DNA from: Parasponia andersonii
Lineage: Eukaryota; Streptophyta; Magnoliopsida; Rosales; Cannabaceae
Assembly (NCBI GenBank): GCA_002914805.1
Contig: JXTB01000028.1
Location: 835,694-899,693, forward strand
Direction: 5' to 3'
Length of the DNA: 64,000 nt
Made by a program: the position numbers and the translations under genes. Positions within the stretch are counted from its first letter, which is position 1. The number at the start of each line of letters is the position of its first letter. Shown piece by piece: positions 36,201 through 48,544 of this stretch. The notes beneath the pieces are model-generated. The model saw only the letters and a program-made list of their open reading frames with translations. It was not told the origin of the DNA and ran no database searches.

Positions 36201-38024
36201 TCAAGGAGTAGGATTGTGATGATGATCTTGATCTGCAATGGAAAGTGCAACTGCGGCTGCTAAAGCTACCGTGAAATTGCGATCTTTAGTCAAAAAAGCT
36301 ACATATTCTTCAATGGCGTGATTGTTGGTTAATCTCCTCAAAATATCGCTGTGATGATCTCTAACATTATTAATGTCATTACTATCAATACTGTTTTGAT
36401 TGATCCCCGGGGAAAGAGAGAGATCGAGGGTGATTGAATCAGATTGAGATATTGGACTAGCTCTAGTGGTACTTGTAGAACTATTAGTAGTTGTGCTAGT
36501 GTCCCTGGTTTGATGATGATCGTCAGCTGGTAAGAAATTAGAACTACTAGACAATATTAACGGAGAACCTTCCAATAATACCCTCATACGATCATCGTCT
36601 ATACCATGATCATGATTATCTGCTGGTGATGAAGATGAAAGGTAGTGTCTGGTAATACTTGAATTACCACGTCCGCCACCGTATAATTCGTGGTTGTGTT
36701 TTCCTTCGTAAGTTGTCACAAGAATAGACTTGTTCTCCATACTTCTTTGCACCTAAATTGATGATCACAATATTAATGATCATAGCGATCAACAAATTAT
36801 TAATTTAATGCAATATTATGATTGGTATAGTTAATTATTACTATTCATTTTATTAGTTTCGTTTACAAAACTAAATCATATATAATTGACTTTCAATTTA
36901 AGGTCTATATATAAATATATATATATATACACACACACAAACATACCTTCTTCTTGACTGGGCATCCAGGAGCCGTGGAACACCTAAAATAAGCTCGAGG
37001 GAAGGGGTTGTCCTTGGTAACCTTCTGCCCATATTTCCTCCATTGATACCCATCTTTCACCGTCTAATTAAATTAAGATCAAAATTATTAACACTCACAA
37101 ATTATAATACAAATAGAATACCATATATCTATCAACAATTTTTAATTGATCAGTACAAAGGAGAGTTATATATATGGGCACTAATTTAGGAGGTATTGTT
37201 TTGTAGGTATTATTTTATTTTTATCTATTTATCGATATTGTTTTATTCAATTAAAGTTCATCATACACGTGTCAAAAAGTAAAAAAAAAGAAAATTAAAA
37301 TTTAAATAATGTATATTTATTATTTTTGTTTGATTTAACTACTCAAATTATAAATATAGATAGGTAGAAAAAAAATAACAACTGAATTATATAGCCCTAT
37401 ATATATATATATATGGTACTCGCTGTCTCCAAGTTAAACCTAACTGGTTATGTTAAGATACAAGTTCAAATGAAATTAATGATCCGTAACCCTTAATTAA
37501 AAAAGGAAAAATAATTAATTTGGAATATTACTTACGAGGTTCTTGTCTTTAGACTCTTTACATGAGTTCTGATCATCTGTTTTGAGGAAGAACTGGGACA
37601 TGGTCTTATTATTGGGTAGAGGAAACTGATGATCATGATCATCAGTCCTTGCTCTCTTGTTAACATCTAGGCTTGATCTCTTTTGGAGATATTGGGCTTC
37701 AAGTATTTTGCATTTGTTGCTCGTTACTTCAAGCATGAATCTCAATCTTTCGTTCTCTTTTCTCAAACTTTCCAAGTCTGCTTGAAGTGATTCCACCTGA
37801 TCAAGATCATATAAATTAATACATAGATAATCATATTAATCACTGTTAATTAGTATTGAATATCATTATATGTTAATCACCCGTTTATGTCTGCTGGTCT
37901 GATATAGTATATATAGAGACGGCTTTCTGGCCCGAAGGTAGGCTAATAATTCATTCAATTGAAATCACGTAGTTATAATTTAATCTAAAACTTTAGAAGT
38001 AGAAAAGAATGCATGGATACACGT

Positions 38025-38067
<43 letters not shown>

Positions 38068-38127
38068 TATGGAAAGGAAAGTTGTTTAAAATAGTACCTT
38101 GTTCTGGAAAGAAGTGTGAGAATCCAT
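36201..38127 (-). CDS. Group IIa WRKY transcription factor (WRKY18/40/60-like)
   Basis: Nuclear W-box-binding regulator. Group IIa members mainly tune immune, ABA and stress responses, often as repressors. Exons on the minus strand: 38127-38098, 37796-37536, 37063-36947, 36752-36201; 960 nt, 319 residues, normal for the group. The start is the ATG at 38127-38125 ([10 protein letters not shown]). Residues about 14-35 ([20 protein letters not shown]) form the short leucine zipper used for dimerisation within the group, and KRAR at about 67-70 is a likely nuclear signal. The WRKY domain begins at about 98, with WRKYGQK at 105-111 and a C125-x5-C131-x23-H155-x-H157 zinc site. The intron in the finger precedes VQR, the 'V-type' position diagnostic of groups IIa and IIb. 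The C-terminus is Ser/Asp-rich. All four junctions keep frame and the gene looks intact. It converges with the formin, stop codons about 2.4 kb apart. Confidence 0.96.
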
Positions 38128-39463
38128 GACTGAAACGATCTTAAGATATGTAGATAAGTAGACTAGCTAGCTAGCGATATGGACTATATCTATATATAAT
38201 ATCTATCAAATATATTAATTAATTATCTAGCTAGAGTGGAAATCATAATATGAGAAGAAGAAGTCATTATTTATATATGCAGAATTATGTAAAGTGGTAC
38301 AGGGAAATTCCACATGACCAGCATATATATTCAAGGAACGTTCATATGGGAATATTTAAAATATTCGAATAAAATGTTAATAGTAGGGACAACTGGACAA
38401 GTGTGGGTTTGTGGCTGCTAGCTGATCCGTTGTCGATCGAGTCAGCTCAGTTGATCTCTTTTTTCTTTCTAATTAAATAGGAGGTGGGTTTGGCCACAGT
38501 TTTGAGAAACGTTGAAATCAAATCCATGTGTTTGGAAAATTGAGTGTTCCACTGGTGGCATTCATGGACCAATTATGGACCCTTTTGAATCGTATATATG
38601 GAAATGGACAAAATCACACGTATGCAACATTACATCACAGGAGATAGCGTAAGCCTTATTTTTTTGCTATAGCTAAGCTAATTAGTTTCATATATTTGTT
38701 AACTTTACATCTGGTAATTAGTGGGTCGGTCCAACGTGTTTGATCATCCGAGAGGTCCAAACAAAAGTCGAAGACTTGGGTCTTAGCTAGTTTCATGGTT
38801 CAGTTCAGATTCTATAGCCACTTCCACTTACTTATTGATGTTGGTTTTTGCTTCATGTAATTGTGTCATATCATTAACACCAAAAGCTAGCTTCCGCCAA
38901 TCCACACACCGTTAAATAGATATCATATCGCAGAAAACAAATATTAGCTTTCACATTAGACATTAATGAGTACTACAAATTAATATTTGCCACGGCGGAT
39001 GATAAGTCTTTTTAGAAAGAAAAAGTAGTACTAATTTAATCCTTTGAGGGATAAAATTTGGCTAGTTTACGGCTGTAGAAAGACCATAGAAAGTTATAAA
39101 CTCGTTCTTTGAAAAAGTGAATATACTGGAGAAGTACTCCGGTGCAAGTCGAACTACGAATATTCGTCCAAACAAAAAAAGTCAATCTACGGATAAGATC
39201 ATATTAAAAAAGTATGCATAAATAAATCTTTAAAAGAAAAGAGGGTAGAAAAGTTATCTCATGAGTCATTGTCAGTGGGCCAACAGGAGAATAAGAATCA
39301 GACCAAATTTGAAAACAGGCCACCCGTAGCAATTGCTTTATTATCTAACGGATGACATTACAAAATCTAATGCAATATATATTACGAGTTAATGATATTA
39401 ATAACATCTAAATTATATATATTTTCCAATTTATTATTTGAATTTTCAACTTATAGTATTTAT
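38128..39463. other. WRKY upstream region
   Basis: About 1.3 kb between the WRKY start and the next retroelement, with no gene. I find only one full TTGACT W-box (minus strand, 39180-39185), fewer than the clusters often reported for autoregulated WRKY18/40 promoters. Isolated TGAC cores occur near 38316 and 38444. Confidence 0.5.
38268..38277 (-). promoter_or_regulatory. TATA-like box of the WRKY gene
   Basis: The minus strand reads TATATAAATA, about 140 nt upstream of the start codon. Nearer AT repeats in intron 1 are not candidates. Confidence 0.45.
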
Positions 39464-40019
39464 TGTGTGATCTTATTATTGATCAATACCAGAAAAAGAA
39501 AGTCAATGACTGTGAGGTGAATGTGCCAGGTTACACATTAGTATAACTAATAATGAGACCTGCTCCGAATAGATAACATACAATTTGAATCGATAATAAA
39601 AGTAAACTAGATCAAACTTTAAATAGGTAAATTGTAAAGAAAGAGAAATAAAATTCTGAGTAGAAATTAAATAATCTATTTATTAGTTATTACCCAATTT
39701 TGTATTATCAAAATTGTATTTTTTATGTACTTTCCTATTTTTACAATTGAGTAATATTGAGCCACTATCACTTATATAAAAGGAGTTCAATCTCATTATA
39801 TTTCATCTCACAATCACTTCACTGTCACCATGAGACTTAGAGAAACTCTTGTAATTATCCAGAAAATAGTGAAGAATAGTAGATATAGGCTCATTTTTTT
39901 TAAGACTGAGCTACAATCAAATTCTTGTCTCGTTATTTATTTTGCTTTATCAACCTTTTCGCATATAAGCCATATCTTGCAATTTCCTAAATTTATTGTT
40001 AACAAAACTTCCATCAACA
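39464..40019 (+). repeat. 5' LTR of the Tat-like element
   Basis: About 556 bp, starting TGTGATCTTA and ending ATCAACA. It aligns along its length with 56555-57157. A tatataaaagg-like TATA box at about 39773-39782 should mark its promoter. Confidence 0.85.
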
Positions 40020-40020
40020 A

Positions 40021-40038
40021 TTGGTGCTAGAAGGAAGG
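40021..40038 (+). promoter_or_regulatory. Putative primer-binding site of the Tat-like element
   Basis: TTGGTGCTAGAAGGAAGG directly follows the LTR end with a one-base gap, the usual place for a tRNA primer site. I cannot assign the tRNA. Confidence 0.5.
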
Positions 40039-40076
40039 CAGCTCACAAAAAGTACGTTAATTTCGTCTATTCAACA

Positions 40077-41850
40077 ATGGCAAGCACTAGAAACACTATC
40101 AAAAATGTTGGAATTAGCCAAAATCAACCTCAAAGGGCTACTGTAGCATAGGTCGATCTTGCTCAAAATCAACTAGCACTAACTGCACCTGAAGATAATG
40201 TACTTTAGAGACAAGATTGTATGGAGGATGCTCTTGCAAACCTTTAGCAAGTCACCTGTCAGATCAATGATTCCTTGAGGTGACTTACTGAAGGGTAGAT
40301 GGTCATACCACCATAATAGGAACTCCCCTAAGATCGTCCTGCCTAACGGCCTAAGAGAGGAATTAAAATTCAAGAAGTGAGAAATTATGACTAGCCTAGA
40401 ACCTAGTAAGAGCGCCATGCAGATCACACTTCTAATAGAAAAGACAAGGTCATAGATTTACCATAGAAGTCTAGCACTGGAAGCTCTAGTATAGATCGTG
40501 ATCTTGGACAACCCTCTCAGAGAACTACAACTAACCATGATCATCTAAATAACGATCAGAATCTTCAATCGAGAAGCATTTTTGAGAGGATAAGCAGGGA
40601 GCCAAGGCTGAACTCTGCTGACCTGAGATAACACTTAGAACAATAACGTCAAAGAGGTAGTCATGAGTGATCCATGTCGTATAATAACAATCGATCCCCA
40701 TCACATCAAACTATTTTGGTAGAGTGTTCCTAAAAGTCGTTGCAGACCCAACCGAATCAACTTAGCTTGCGTTGTGATAATAGCGACCAAAGACCACCCC
40801 TTCCACCAGTAAGAGATAATACCCTTCCTCCTATTATTGAAGTTCATAACCTGAAGATCAAATTAGATGTATTTGCAAGATGGGATGATGAGCCCATAGA
40901 TGGATATCATCATTCGCTATTTAATGAAGAAATTCGAGCTATTGTACTTTTTACTTGATTCAGACTTCCCACTATAAATACTTTTGATAGGAAGGCTAAT
41001 TTGTAGACCCATGTAGTTCACTTCAATGAATTAATGGAGCTGCACCAACTTGATAACCTCGCACATTATAGATATTTTACTGTAACCCTCACAGGTGCAG
41101 CGAAGAAATGGTTCAGAGGACTTCAAGCTGGTTCAAACTCATCATTGTAACAACTCTAGACCATATTCTTGAGACAATTTCAAGTTGCAAAGAATTTTAT
41201 TAGTTCCATTTATTAGTCTGTCTACCATTTGACAAAGTCCAGAGGAATCTCTACAGTTATACCTTAACCATTTTACTTCAGAGTTGGCGAAAGTCAACAA
41301 CGTACCTGAATGTAGAGTCTTGACTTTAATGATGGTAGGAGTCCGACCAGAGACTTAACTATAGGAAGAGTTACTAGAGTAGGAATATAGAACTCTTGAG
41401 GACTTCTATCGAAGAGTTAGTCGGCATCTAATAGTGGAATTTTCTCGAGAAAATTTTCATAAAATGAAGAAGAAAGAAGGAAAAAACACAACCAAAGATG
41501 CGACCACAACAACCAACAATAGTAAAAATAATAAGAAGTCAAAAAATTAGAAAAATAAGCAATCAACTAAAAAGCAACTTGAGCCAAAAAAGCAAGAGAT
41601 TCTAAGAGTTCTCTTGTGATTTAATAATTATATCGAGCTAAGTGAACCTATAGATCATATTTATGCAGTCACAAATCAATAGGAGCAATATCGGAGACTA
41701 GAACCAATAAAACGAGATAGGGAAAAATATGATCCCAATAAGTTTTATCGATATCATAATGATATTGGACATAACACTAACAATTGTTATGATCTAAAAG
41801 ACGAAATTGAGAGGCTAATTCGAGAAGGGAGGTTATGGCAATATTCAAGA
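40077..41850 (+). pseudogene. Tat-type gag pseudogene
   Basis: The ATG at 40077 opens MASTRNTIKN. Capsid-like parts follow: an FARWDDEPIDGY-like stretch at 40870-40915, then LTGAAKKWFRGLQAGS at about 41091-41140, the hallmark 'GAA..WF..L' of gypsy gag. A zinc-knuckle-like segment with FYRYHNDIGHNTNNC lies near 41745-41790, where Tat elements have a C/H-rich 'HRD.GH.T..C' motif. The frame is broken by many stops, mostly TAG where Gln is expected, and by some frameshifts. Confidence 0.85.
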
Positions 41851-42059
41851 TAGAATGATAAAGTGAGAGAAAAAAAACCAACAGTGACCTTCAGAAGGAA
41901 AGATATGTTTGGAGGTATGTTACAACAACTATCTTTAGAGATTCGCACGTAGGTGAAGATTCAAGAAGGGCATGTGATAGATATGTACGAGAAGCTCGAT
42001 TGCAACCATTGACTAATGTGATGCACCTCGAGTAATGTTTGCAGAAGCTTCAGCAAGTA

Positions 42060-42744
42060 CCAAACATGGACATTACTTTCACAGAGCAGGATGTAAGGGA
42101 GGTCTATTACTCATATAATGATGCACTCGTTATAAAAATCAACTGTGGCAGCACACAATTGTGGTGAGTATTAGTTAATAATGGGAGTATTGTCAATATC
42201 TTGTACTATGATATATTCAAGAAGATAGGGATGAATGATAGCGATTTGAAACCCACGGTCACTCCACTCTATAGATTTATAGGTAATAGCATAATGCCAA
42301 AGGGCATGATTGAGTTGATAGTAAACATTAGAAGCTATACAAGAGTTTCAACAGTGATGACCCAATTTTTAGTAGTAGATTTCCCTTCAACATTCAATGT
42401 TATGTTAGAAAGGTCGACTCTGAGGGAACTATGAGCTGTTACCTTAACTTATTATCTCACCATGAGGTTCCCAACTCAACACAGATTAGACGAGGTGTGA
42501 GATAACTAATATAATACACGGTCTTGTTATAATAATTTTCTGAAGCTCGCAATGAGAGAAATGATACCTCGTACAATGATGGTCCAGCAACAGAAAGAAA
42601 TGTCAAGCAAAACATCAATCGAAGATCTCAACCCACGAGAGATCGATAAAGAGGCCAAAATCAGACCAATTAAAGACTTGGAAGATTTGTCAATCGATGA
42701 TTCTTTGAAGGTGTTAAAAATCGGAGTAAAGCTTCAAGATGTTG
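42060..42744 (+). pseudogene. Tat-type protease region pseudogene, truncated at its 3' side
   Basis: Open pieces at 42201-42434 and 42552-42749 resemble the retropepsin region: a DALVIKINCG segment, then VNNGSIVNILYYDIF, where an Asp-Gly-Ser active site is expected but reads NNGS, then a TQFLVVDFPSTFNVMLERS segment. Similarity stops at about 42744, exactly where a foreign segment begins. The reverse transcriptase that should follow is absent. Confidence 0.8.
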
Positions 42745-44390
42745 GTTAGAATGTGCAACTATTAAATCACATACTCCCGTAAAAATGCACACGGCCACAA
42801 GTAATATAGATATGGAAGTAGAGTGTTGAACCCATAGGGATTGATTTCTAATTCAATGCTAAATATCAAAATTATCTCAACTCCAACTTTATCTAAACAA
42901 ACAATATATAGATTTTGAAGAAATAAAACCAAGGAAACTAAACTATCATGCAAAATAAATGAAAGTAAGCAATAAGAAAAATGTATAGATTTACTAATTC
43001 CCCAACCATTGTTTAAATGCACAATATCCTAATTCCTCTTTTACATTAATTAATCCATTAGAGTTGTCAATCGAGAATTCGAATATATTTACAAACTCTT
43101 TCTCAAGACATAAGTAAAAATATCTAGACAAGTTAATATGTTACTCCTAACATAAATTGACTAGATTCATTAAGTTTAGTTATTCTCACACAAAGGTTGC
43201 ACAAGTCACATAGGTGTATTCCTTTCCTATAACTTACCCTAAACTAGGTAATCTTATGTTGTTCTACCTATGTCTAAACCTAAATCCCCCTTCTCATATT
43301 CATAAAGGTTTCACTCAATAATTTATTTAGTGATCAATTAAATAGAGGCAATAAGCACAAGATAAAACAAATAACTCAATAAAGGATTTAATTAATATAA
43401 TAGGAGAGAAATAAACAAACAAAATATTCAAGGTTTTTAAAACTAGATAAAGAAATATTTAGTTCATAATATAAATTGAGAACAATAACATTTTTATAGA
43501 ATGAATTCAAGAAATATAAAATCTTAAAGAGAAAAGAGTTTTAGAATTCCTCCTCTTTGAAGAGCTTGAAGGTATTAATAGAAATTGTTAATCTCCTCCT
43601 CCAAGCTTAGTTCTTGCTCTCTTGATTCCTCTCTTAAATATTTGCTCTCAATAATATCACTCTCTAAATATGAAAAATACAAAGAAAAACTCATAAGAAA
43701 ATGAAAAAGAGATGCTATGAACAAAGAATGGTGTTGATGTTGTGGATGAGATCAAGAAATGGAGGCTCGAAGTCTATTTTCTTCTTCTTTTTCTCCTTCT
43801 ATGGCTTCCTCCCTCACTTTCTCTCTATCCCAACATACCTCTTTTAACCCCAAAGATAGGGTTTTAAAGAGGTGGCTCATATAAACCTAAAGCAGGCTGA
43901 ATCTAGACCTTTAGATCATCAAAAAATTGATCTCAACCGTCAATTATTGACTTAGGATATAATGGGTGGCTCTGCGGCGCTATTATTATTACTACGGCAC
44001 CAAAAAATCCTAAGACTTGGCACTGTAGCACCACTTTTTGGTGCCCCAATGCCACGTTTTTGTTGGTTTGGCGCCTCAGCTTCACATGTGTGCTATTTCT
44101 TTATTTTAGTTCCGATTTGCCTAATTTTCGTTGTGTTACAGTTTTATCAGATTCAGCTTCAATCTAATTGTTTGAAAAACCTATTTGTGAGTCACAAATT
44201 CACCTTAATTCATATAAAACACCTTTTTTTTTATTCTCCTATCAATATAAATAAACAAAACATCAAAACAATAAGAAAAACACTTGAAACAACTTAATAT
44301 AAATAAGAACATAGTAAAACTTAAAGCAAATTAATACTAGATAACTCTAATATACACTCTATGATATATATTACTTACCATAAGACCACA
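42745..44390 (-). mobile_element. Minus-oriented LTR-retroelement fragment, lineage uncertain
   Basis: Read on the minus strand it resembles the 3' half of an LTR and leader: a T-rich tract, a 'ccctatgggttcaacactctacttcc' segment and 'attacttgtg...cgtgtgcat', as seen before the primer site of several plant elements (compare the plus-strand Athila leader at 46760-46830). No coding domain was found; a frame at 43962-44297 looks fortuitous. Borders are approximate. Confidence 0.4.
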
Positions 44391-45171
44391 TACTTGAGTT
44401 CCATTTTAGTATCATGATATTTAGATCACTAGCAAGTTGCTGCAGTGCTAGGTAAGAGACCTAGGTAGTGTCAGGGTATTGGGTACCTTTATTACAGAGG
44501 TATTACATAGCCGTGATGGGAGAATAAGAGCTCATTCATACACTTGGTTGACTTATGATATGTACAACATTGTGACTTTGATTTTGGTTTTGAATACATG
44601 ATTACTCTTGATCTTGATTTTTATAAAACTTGTTTTATAAATGGATTTTGGGAAAGTACTAACCATGCAGGTTTTAAAAGTTGCATTCATACCAAAAAGG
44701 TAATAGAATTCCTACTGAGCATATGAATGTTCACTCTCATTACCTTTCCCCCTCTCAGGTGGTGTGCAGTGTGAATTGGGTCACTCTAGAGCAGAGTGAC
44801 AAGGAGAGAAATATTGTTACTAGTTTAATAGTTGGTAACTACTTAGTAACTCTTATTTTGGATTTGTAATAACATTTAAGGCTCAAACTTTGGATTTAGC
44901 CTATATTATCTATTATGCCTACTTGTGATGATGATGGTGATCTATATGTATGTTTATGAATATTATTAATAGTTTATATCTAGTAGTGAACATAAACTGT
45001 GGGAACTTATAATTTAGATTAATTTTACAAACTTTTATAAAAGCTGTTGTTTTTGAAACTAGTTATCGTTTTTTTGAAAAAGAAATTTCTAAAACTTTCT
45101 AAAATAAGTTATGAATTTCCACTTGTAAAACTCTTCTTTTGCCACTAGCTTAGAGTTTGAGTCGTGTGACA
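44391..45171 (+). repeat. 5' LTR remnant of the nested Tekay-like element
   Basis: Its 3' end aligns with 50300-50403. The TGTGAAATCC start found in the right LTR is not present here, so the copy is 5'-truncated next to the minus-oriented fragment. Confidence 0.65.
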
Positions 45172-48100
45172 ACTCTATGAAAATAGAGTTAATTATGCTA
45201 TTTTATTTATTAAAATGTGTATCCTAGAGTAATTTTAATTTAGATTTTAAGTAATTTAAGTTGTTTTATTTTATTTTGGTTTAGATTTAGTTTTATTGAA
45301 TTTTATGTTATTTTATTAGGATTAGGTGTTTTAATTTAATTAGTTTAAGTTAATTTAATTTGAAATATATATATATATATATTAAATTTAGGTTTTTGAT
45401 TTAATTTAATTTTGATTTGACTTAGATTAAATAGAAAAGAAGAAAAAAAAAGGAAATTTGGATTAAAGCTTAGCCGTTAGATCAATCGGATTAACGGTCT
45501 TGATTGGAGAGTGCACTTCATGCACAGATGCTGAGAGTGGGGAAGGCAACATAGAGGACAGCCGAGGCCCATGCGTAAGAAAGTGATGGAGGATAGCTTT
45601 TGTGTCTAATCTGGTGCTTCTCAGCCATGGTACAATTGGGTTTTGTTCCAACGAAAAAATGCCACATCACCTAGTCAAAGTCAGAGTTCTCTTCAGCCAA
45701 TCATAGCCCCAGAATGTGCCAAGCTCACGAAAATGTGCTGTATCGGATAATTGCCAAAGTATTAGATTTTGAATAGAAACGTGAAGAGAAAGAGAGTAAA
45801 TGGGAAAGAGACACATCACACAACCAATCAGAATTGAATATTGGAATCCTTGTACAACTTAAACACTCTCTTACTTCAGCTATAAAAGGGCTACGGGACT
45901 AAAGGGAAAAAACACCATTTTAAAGAGAGAAACACAATAGTCCAGAGAGAGAAAGAGTTTAACAGAGAGAGCAATTGAAGGCCAAATTGGAAGAGGAGGC
46001 TTGCAATTATTCTCAATCATTCCCCACTCTGCTTAACCTTTATTTGTTTTTATTTTTTAGTTTTTCATTATGTTGCAAATTTTTATTTTTAGTTTTGTTA
46101 TTTTAGTTATGAACTAAATTTATTTTCTAGGATTACGATGGGATCTCTATATGTAGTTTGAATTATGATGTTACCTTTTTGATTTTTCAATTTTAATTTA
46201 CGAATTGTTTATTCTATCTTGTTCTTAATGCTTTTGAGTGCTTAATCACCACTTGAATTGATATTAGTAATTTGTATGAACTTGGAAAAGGAATTTCAAA
46301 TTTAGACATAGATAGAATAACACATGATCATGTTTAGATGAGTTTATGTAGGATAGAAATATACCTACATAACATGTGCAATCATTAAAAGACCTTAATC
46401 TTAATGAATCTTTTCTCAATCTAATTCACATAGGAATATAGTGAGTTAATTAGAGAAGATATTTCTACAAGACTATCGGAAGAGGCTTGTAGATATACTA
46501 GAGTTCTTGATTGGCAATTCGGGTTAGATAGTAATTCAAAGAGGGTAATTAGTAATTTAAGCATACGTAGAGTGAAAATTGTAATCCTAGGTTTATTTTC
46601 ATTGGTGATTTACTAAATTATTTACATTCTTTAGTTTTGTTTTATTTATTTTCTTATTTTCTTTTAGTTTAAATTTTTAGTCATAGAATTTTTAAATTGA
46701 TTATTTGGATAAATTGATAACTAGTGTAGGTTAGTACTTAACAAGTTATAGCAATTTCTCTGTGGGAACGACATCTTTGTTCATCACTTTATTACTTGTT
46801 CGATACGTGCGCTTGCGTATAGAAATTCATAACAAGTTTTTGGCGCCGTTGCCGGGGAAATTGTTTTATAATTTTTTGTTAATACTAATATCGATTAGTT
46901 GAGATTTAATTCAAACTTTTATTTTATTTTATTATTATTATTATTTTATTTATTTTTATTTATTTATTTTTTATAATCTGAGGTACTCTTTAGTAGTACA
47001 TGAGATGTACGAGAAGTTGTGAGCTTTTGCCATTAGATCCTAAAATTGAAAGAACGCTAAGGGAGATTCGAAGAGCGAAAAATCGACAAGTAAATCTTCC
47101 AGCACTAATGGGTGACCAAGACGAGACAAAGCCTCTACGTGATTATGTTGTCCCATTGATTGATGGATTGAATTCAAGTATTCGAAAACCTGCCATTAAT
47201 GCTAATAACTTCGAGCTGAAGCCCGTTATTTTTCAAATGATCCAGAGCTCAGTCCAATTTGGAGGATTACCTAGTGATGATCCGAAGCAGCACATTGTGA
47301 ATTTTCTAGAAATTTGCAATACTTTCAAGCACAATGGAGCTTCTGATGATGCAATCAGGTTGCGGCTTTTCCCTTTCTCTCTATGGGATAAAGCTAAGAG
47401 CTGGTTGAACTCCTTACCAGCTGGGTCAATCACTACATAGGATGGTTTGGCACAGAAGTTTCTGGCAAAATTTTTTCCACCAACAAAGACAGCCAAGTTG
47501 TGCAATGATATCACCTCCTTCGTCCAATTCGACAATGAATCACTGTATAAGGCTTAGGAGCGGTACAAAGACATGTTAAGAAGATGCCTACATCATGGAA
47601 TCCCGAAGTGGTTATTAGTTCAAACGTTCTATAATGGCCTGATGGGACACTTAAGATCAATAGTTGATGCAGCAGCTAGAGGTGCCTTGATGGGGAAATC
47701 GACTGAAGAAGCATATGACCTATTGGAGGAGATGGTAGCCAATAACTACCAGTGGCCGTCAAAAAGAATGAATCCAAAGAGGGCAGCCATCATAAATGAA
47801 TTGGAGACTATGGCATCCTTAGCAACACAAGTTAATGCTTTATCCAAAAAGATTGACTCGATGGGAATTTAGGCAACACATAGGCCATATACAGTTTGTG
47901 AGAGTTGCGGTGACAATCATTTGATTGGCTAATGTCCCCTTACTATTGAATCAGCATAGTATATTAACAACTTCAATCGGCAACAGAATAATCCTTACTC
48001 TAATTTCTACAACCCAGGATGGAAAAATCACCCTAATTTTTCTTGGAATAACACCAACAACCAAGGGTCCACTTCAGCTGGATGTTCTATGCCTCCACCT

Positions 48101-48540
48101 GGATTTGCACAACAAGCCCTGCCACCACAACAAGAGAAAAAGCCATCACTTGAGGAGATGTTTATGCAGTACATGGCCAAGAATGATGTAATTCTTCAAA
48201 ACCAAGCTGCCATATTGAGATCTTTTGAGACACAATTGGGTCAATTAGCCAATGCTGATAATAACCGTCCTCAAGGAACACTGCCAGGGAATACTGAGGT
48301 GAATCCAAATAGAGAAAACAAAGAGCAGTTCAAAGTAATCACCTTGAGAAGTGGTAAAGAAGTAGGAACCTGTTGGGACTGAGGGTGAGAATATTGAAGA
48401 GAAACTGCATGAGGAGAGCTTACCAAAAGCAACATCTAAGCCTGAGATGACTCCCTATAAACCATCGCCACCATTCCCACAGAGATTTCAGAAGAAGAAA
48501 CTTGACCAGTAGTTCTCAAGGTTTTTGGAGATATTTGAAG
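45172..48540 (+). mobile_element. Athila-like element fragment: LTR, primer site and gag
   Basis: 45172 to about 46850 behaves as an Athila-type LTR, with a TATAAAAGGG promoter box at 45881-45890. It is followed by TTTTTGGCGCCGTTGCCGGG (46836-46855), the characteristic Athila primer-site region. Gag follows. There is no pol and no second LTR; the sequence switches to Tekay integrase at about 48540. Confidence 0.8.
47000..48540 (+). pseudogene. Athila-type gag pseudogene
   Basis: The ATG at 47000 opens a frame of 146 codons, then resumes after TAG stops at 47438 and 47555. It contains FELKPVIFQMIQSSVQFGG and a DDPKQHIVNFLEIC capsid segment, LRLFPFSLWDKAKSWLNSLP, and a zinc knuckle CESCGDNHLIG-stop-C near 47895-47935. 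The knuckle's Gln codon is now TAA. A PPGF-rich linker and an ITLRSGKEV motif near 48340-48365 are typical of Athila gag-pol junctions. The frame is lost near 48370 and the homology ends at FSRFLEIF (about 48510-48540). Confidence 0.88.
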
Positions 48541-48544
48541 AAAC

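Noticed and set aside
38128..39463. W-box cluster in the WRKY promoter
   Set aside because: Only one full W-box was found by eye; others are bare TGAC cores.
43962..44297. Membrane-like 111-codon plus-strand protein
   Set aside because: It lies in the minus-oriented retroelement fragment; hydrophobicity follows from T-rich sequence.
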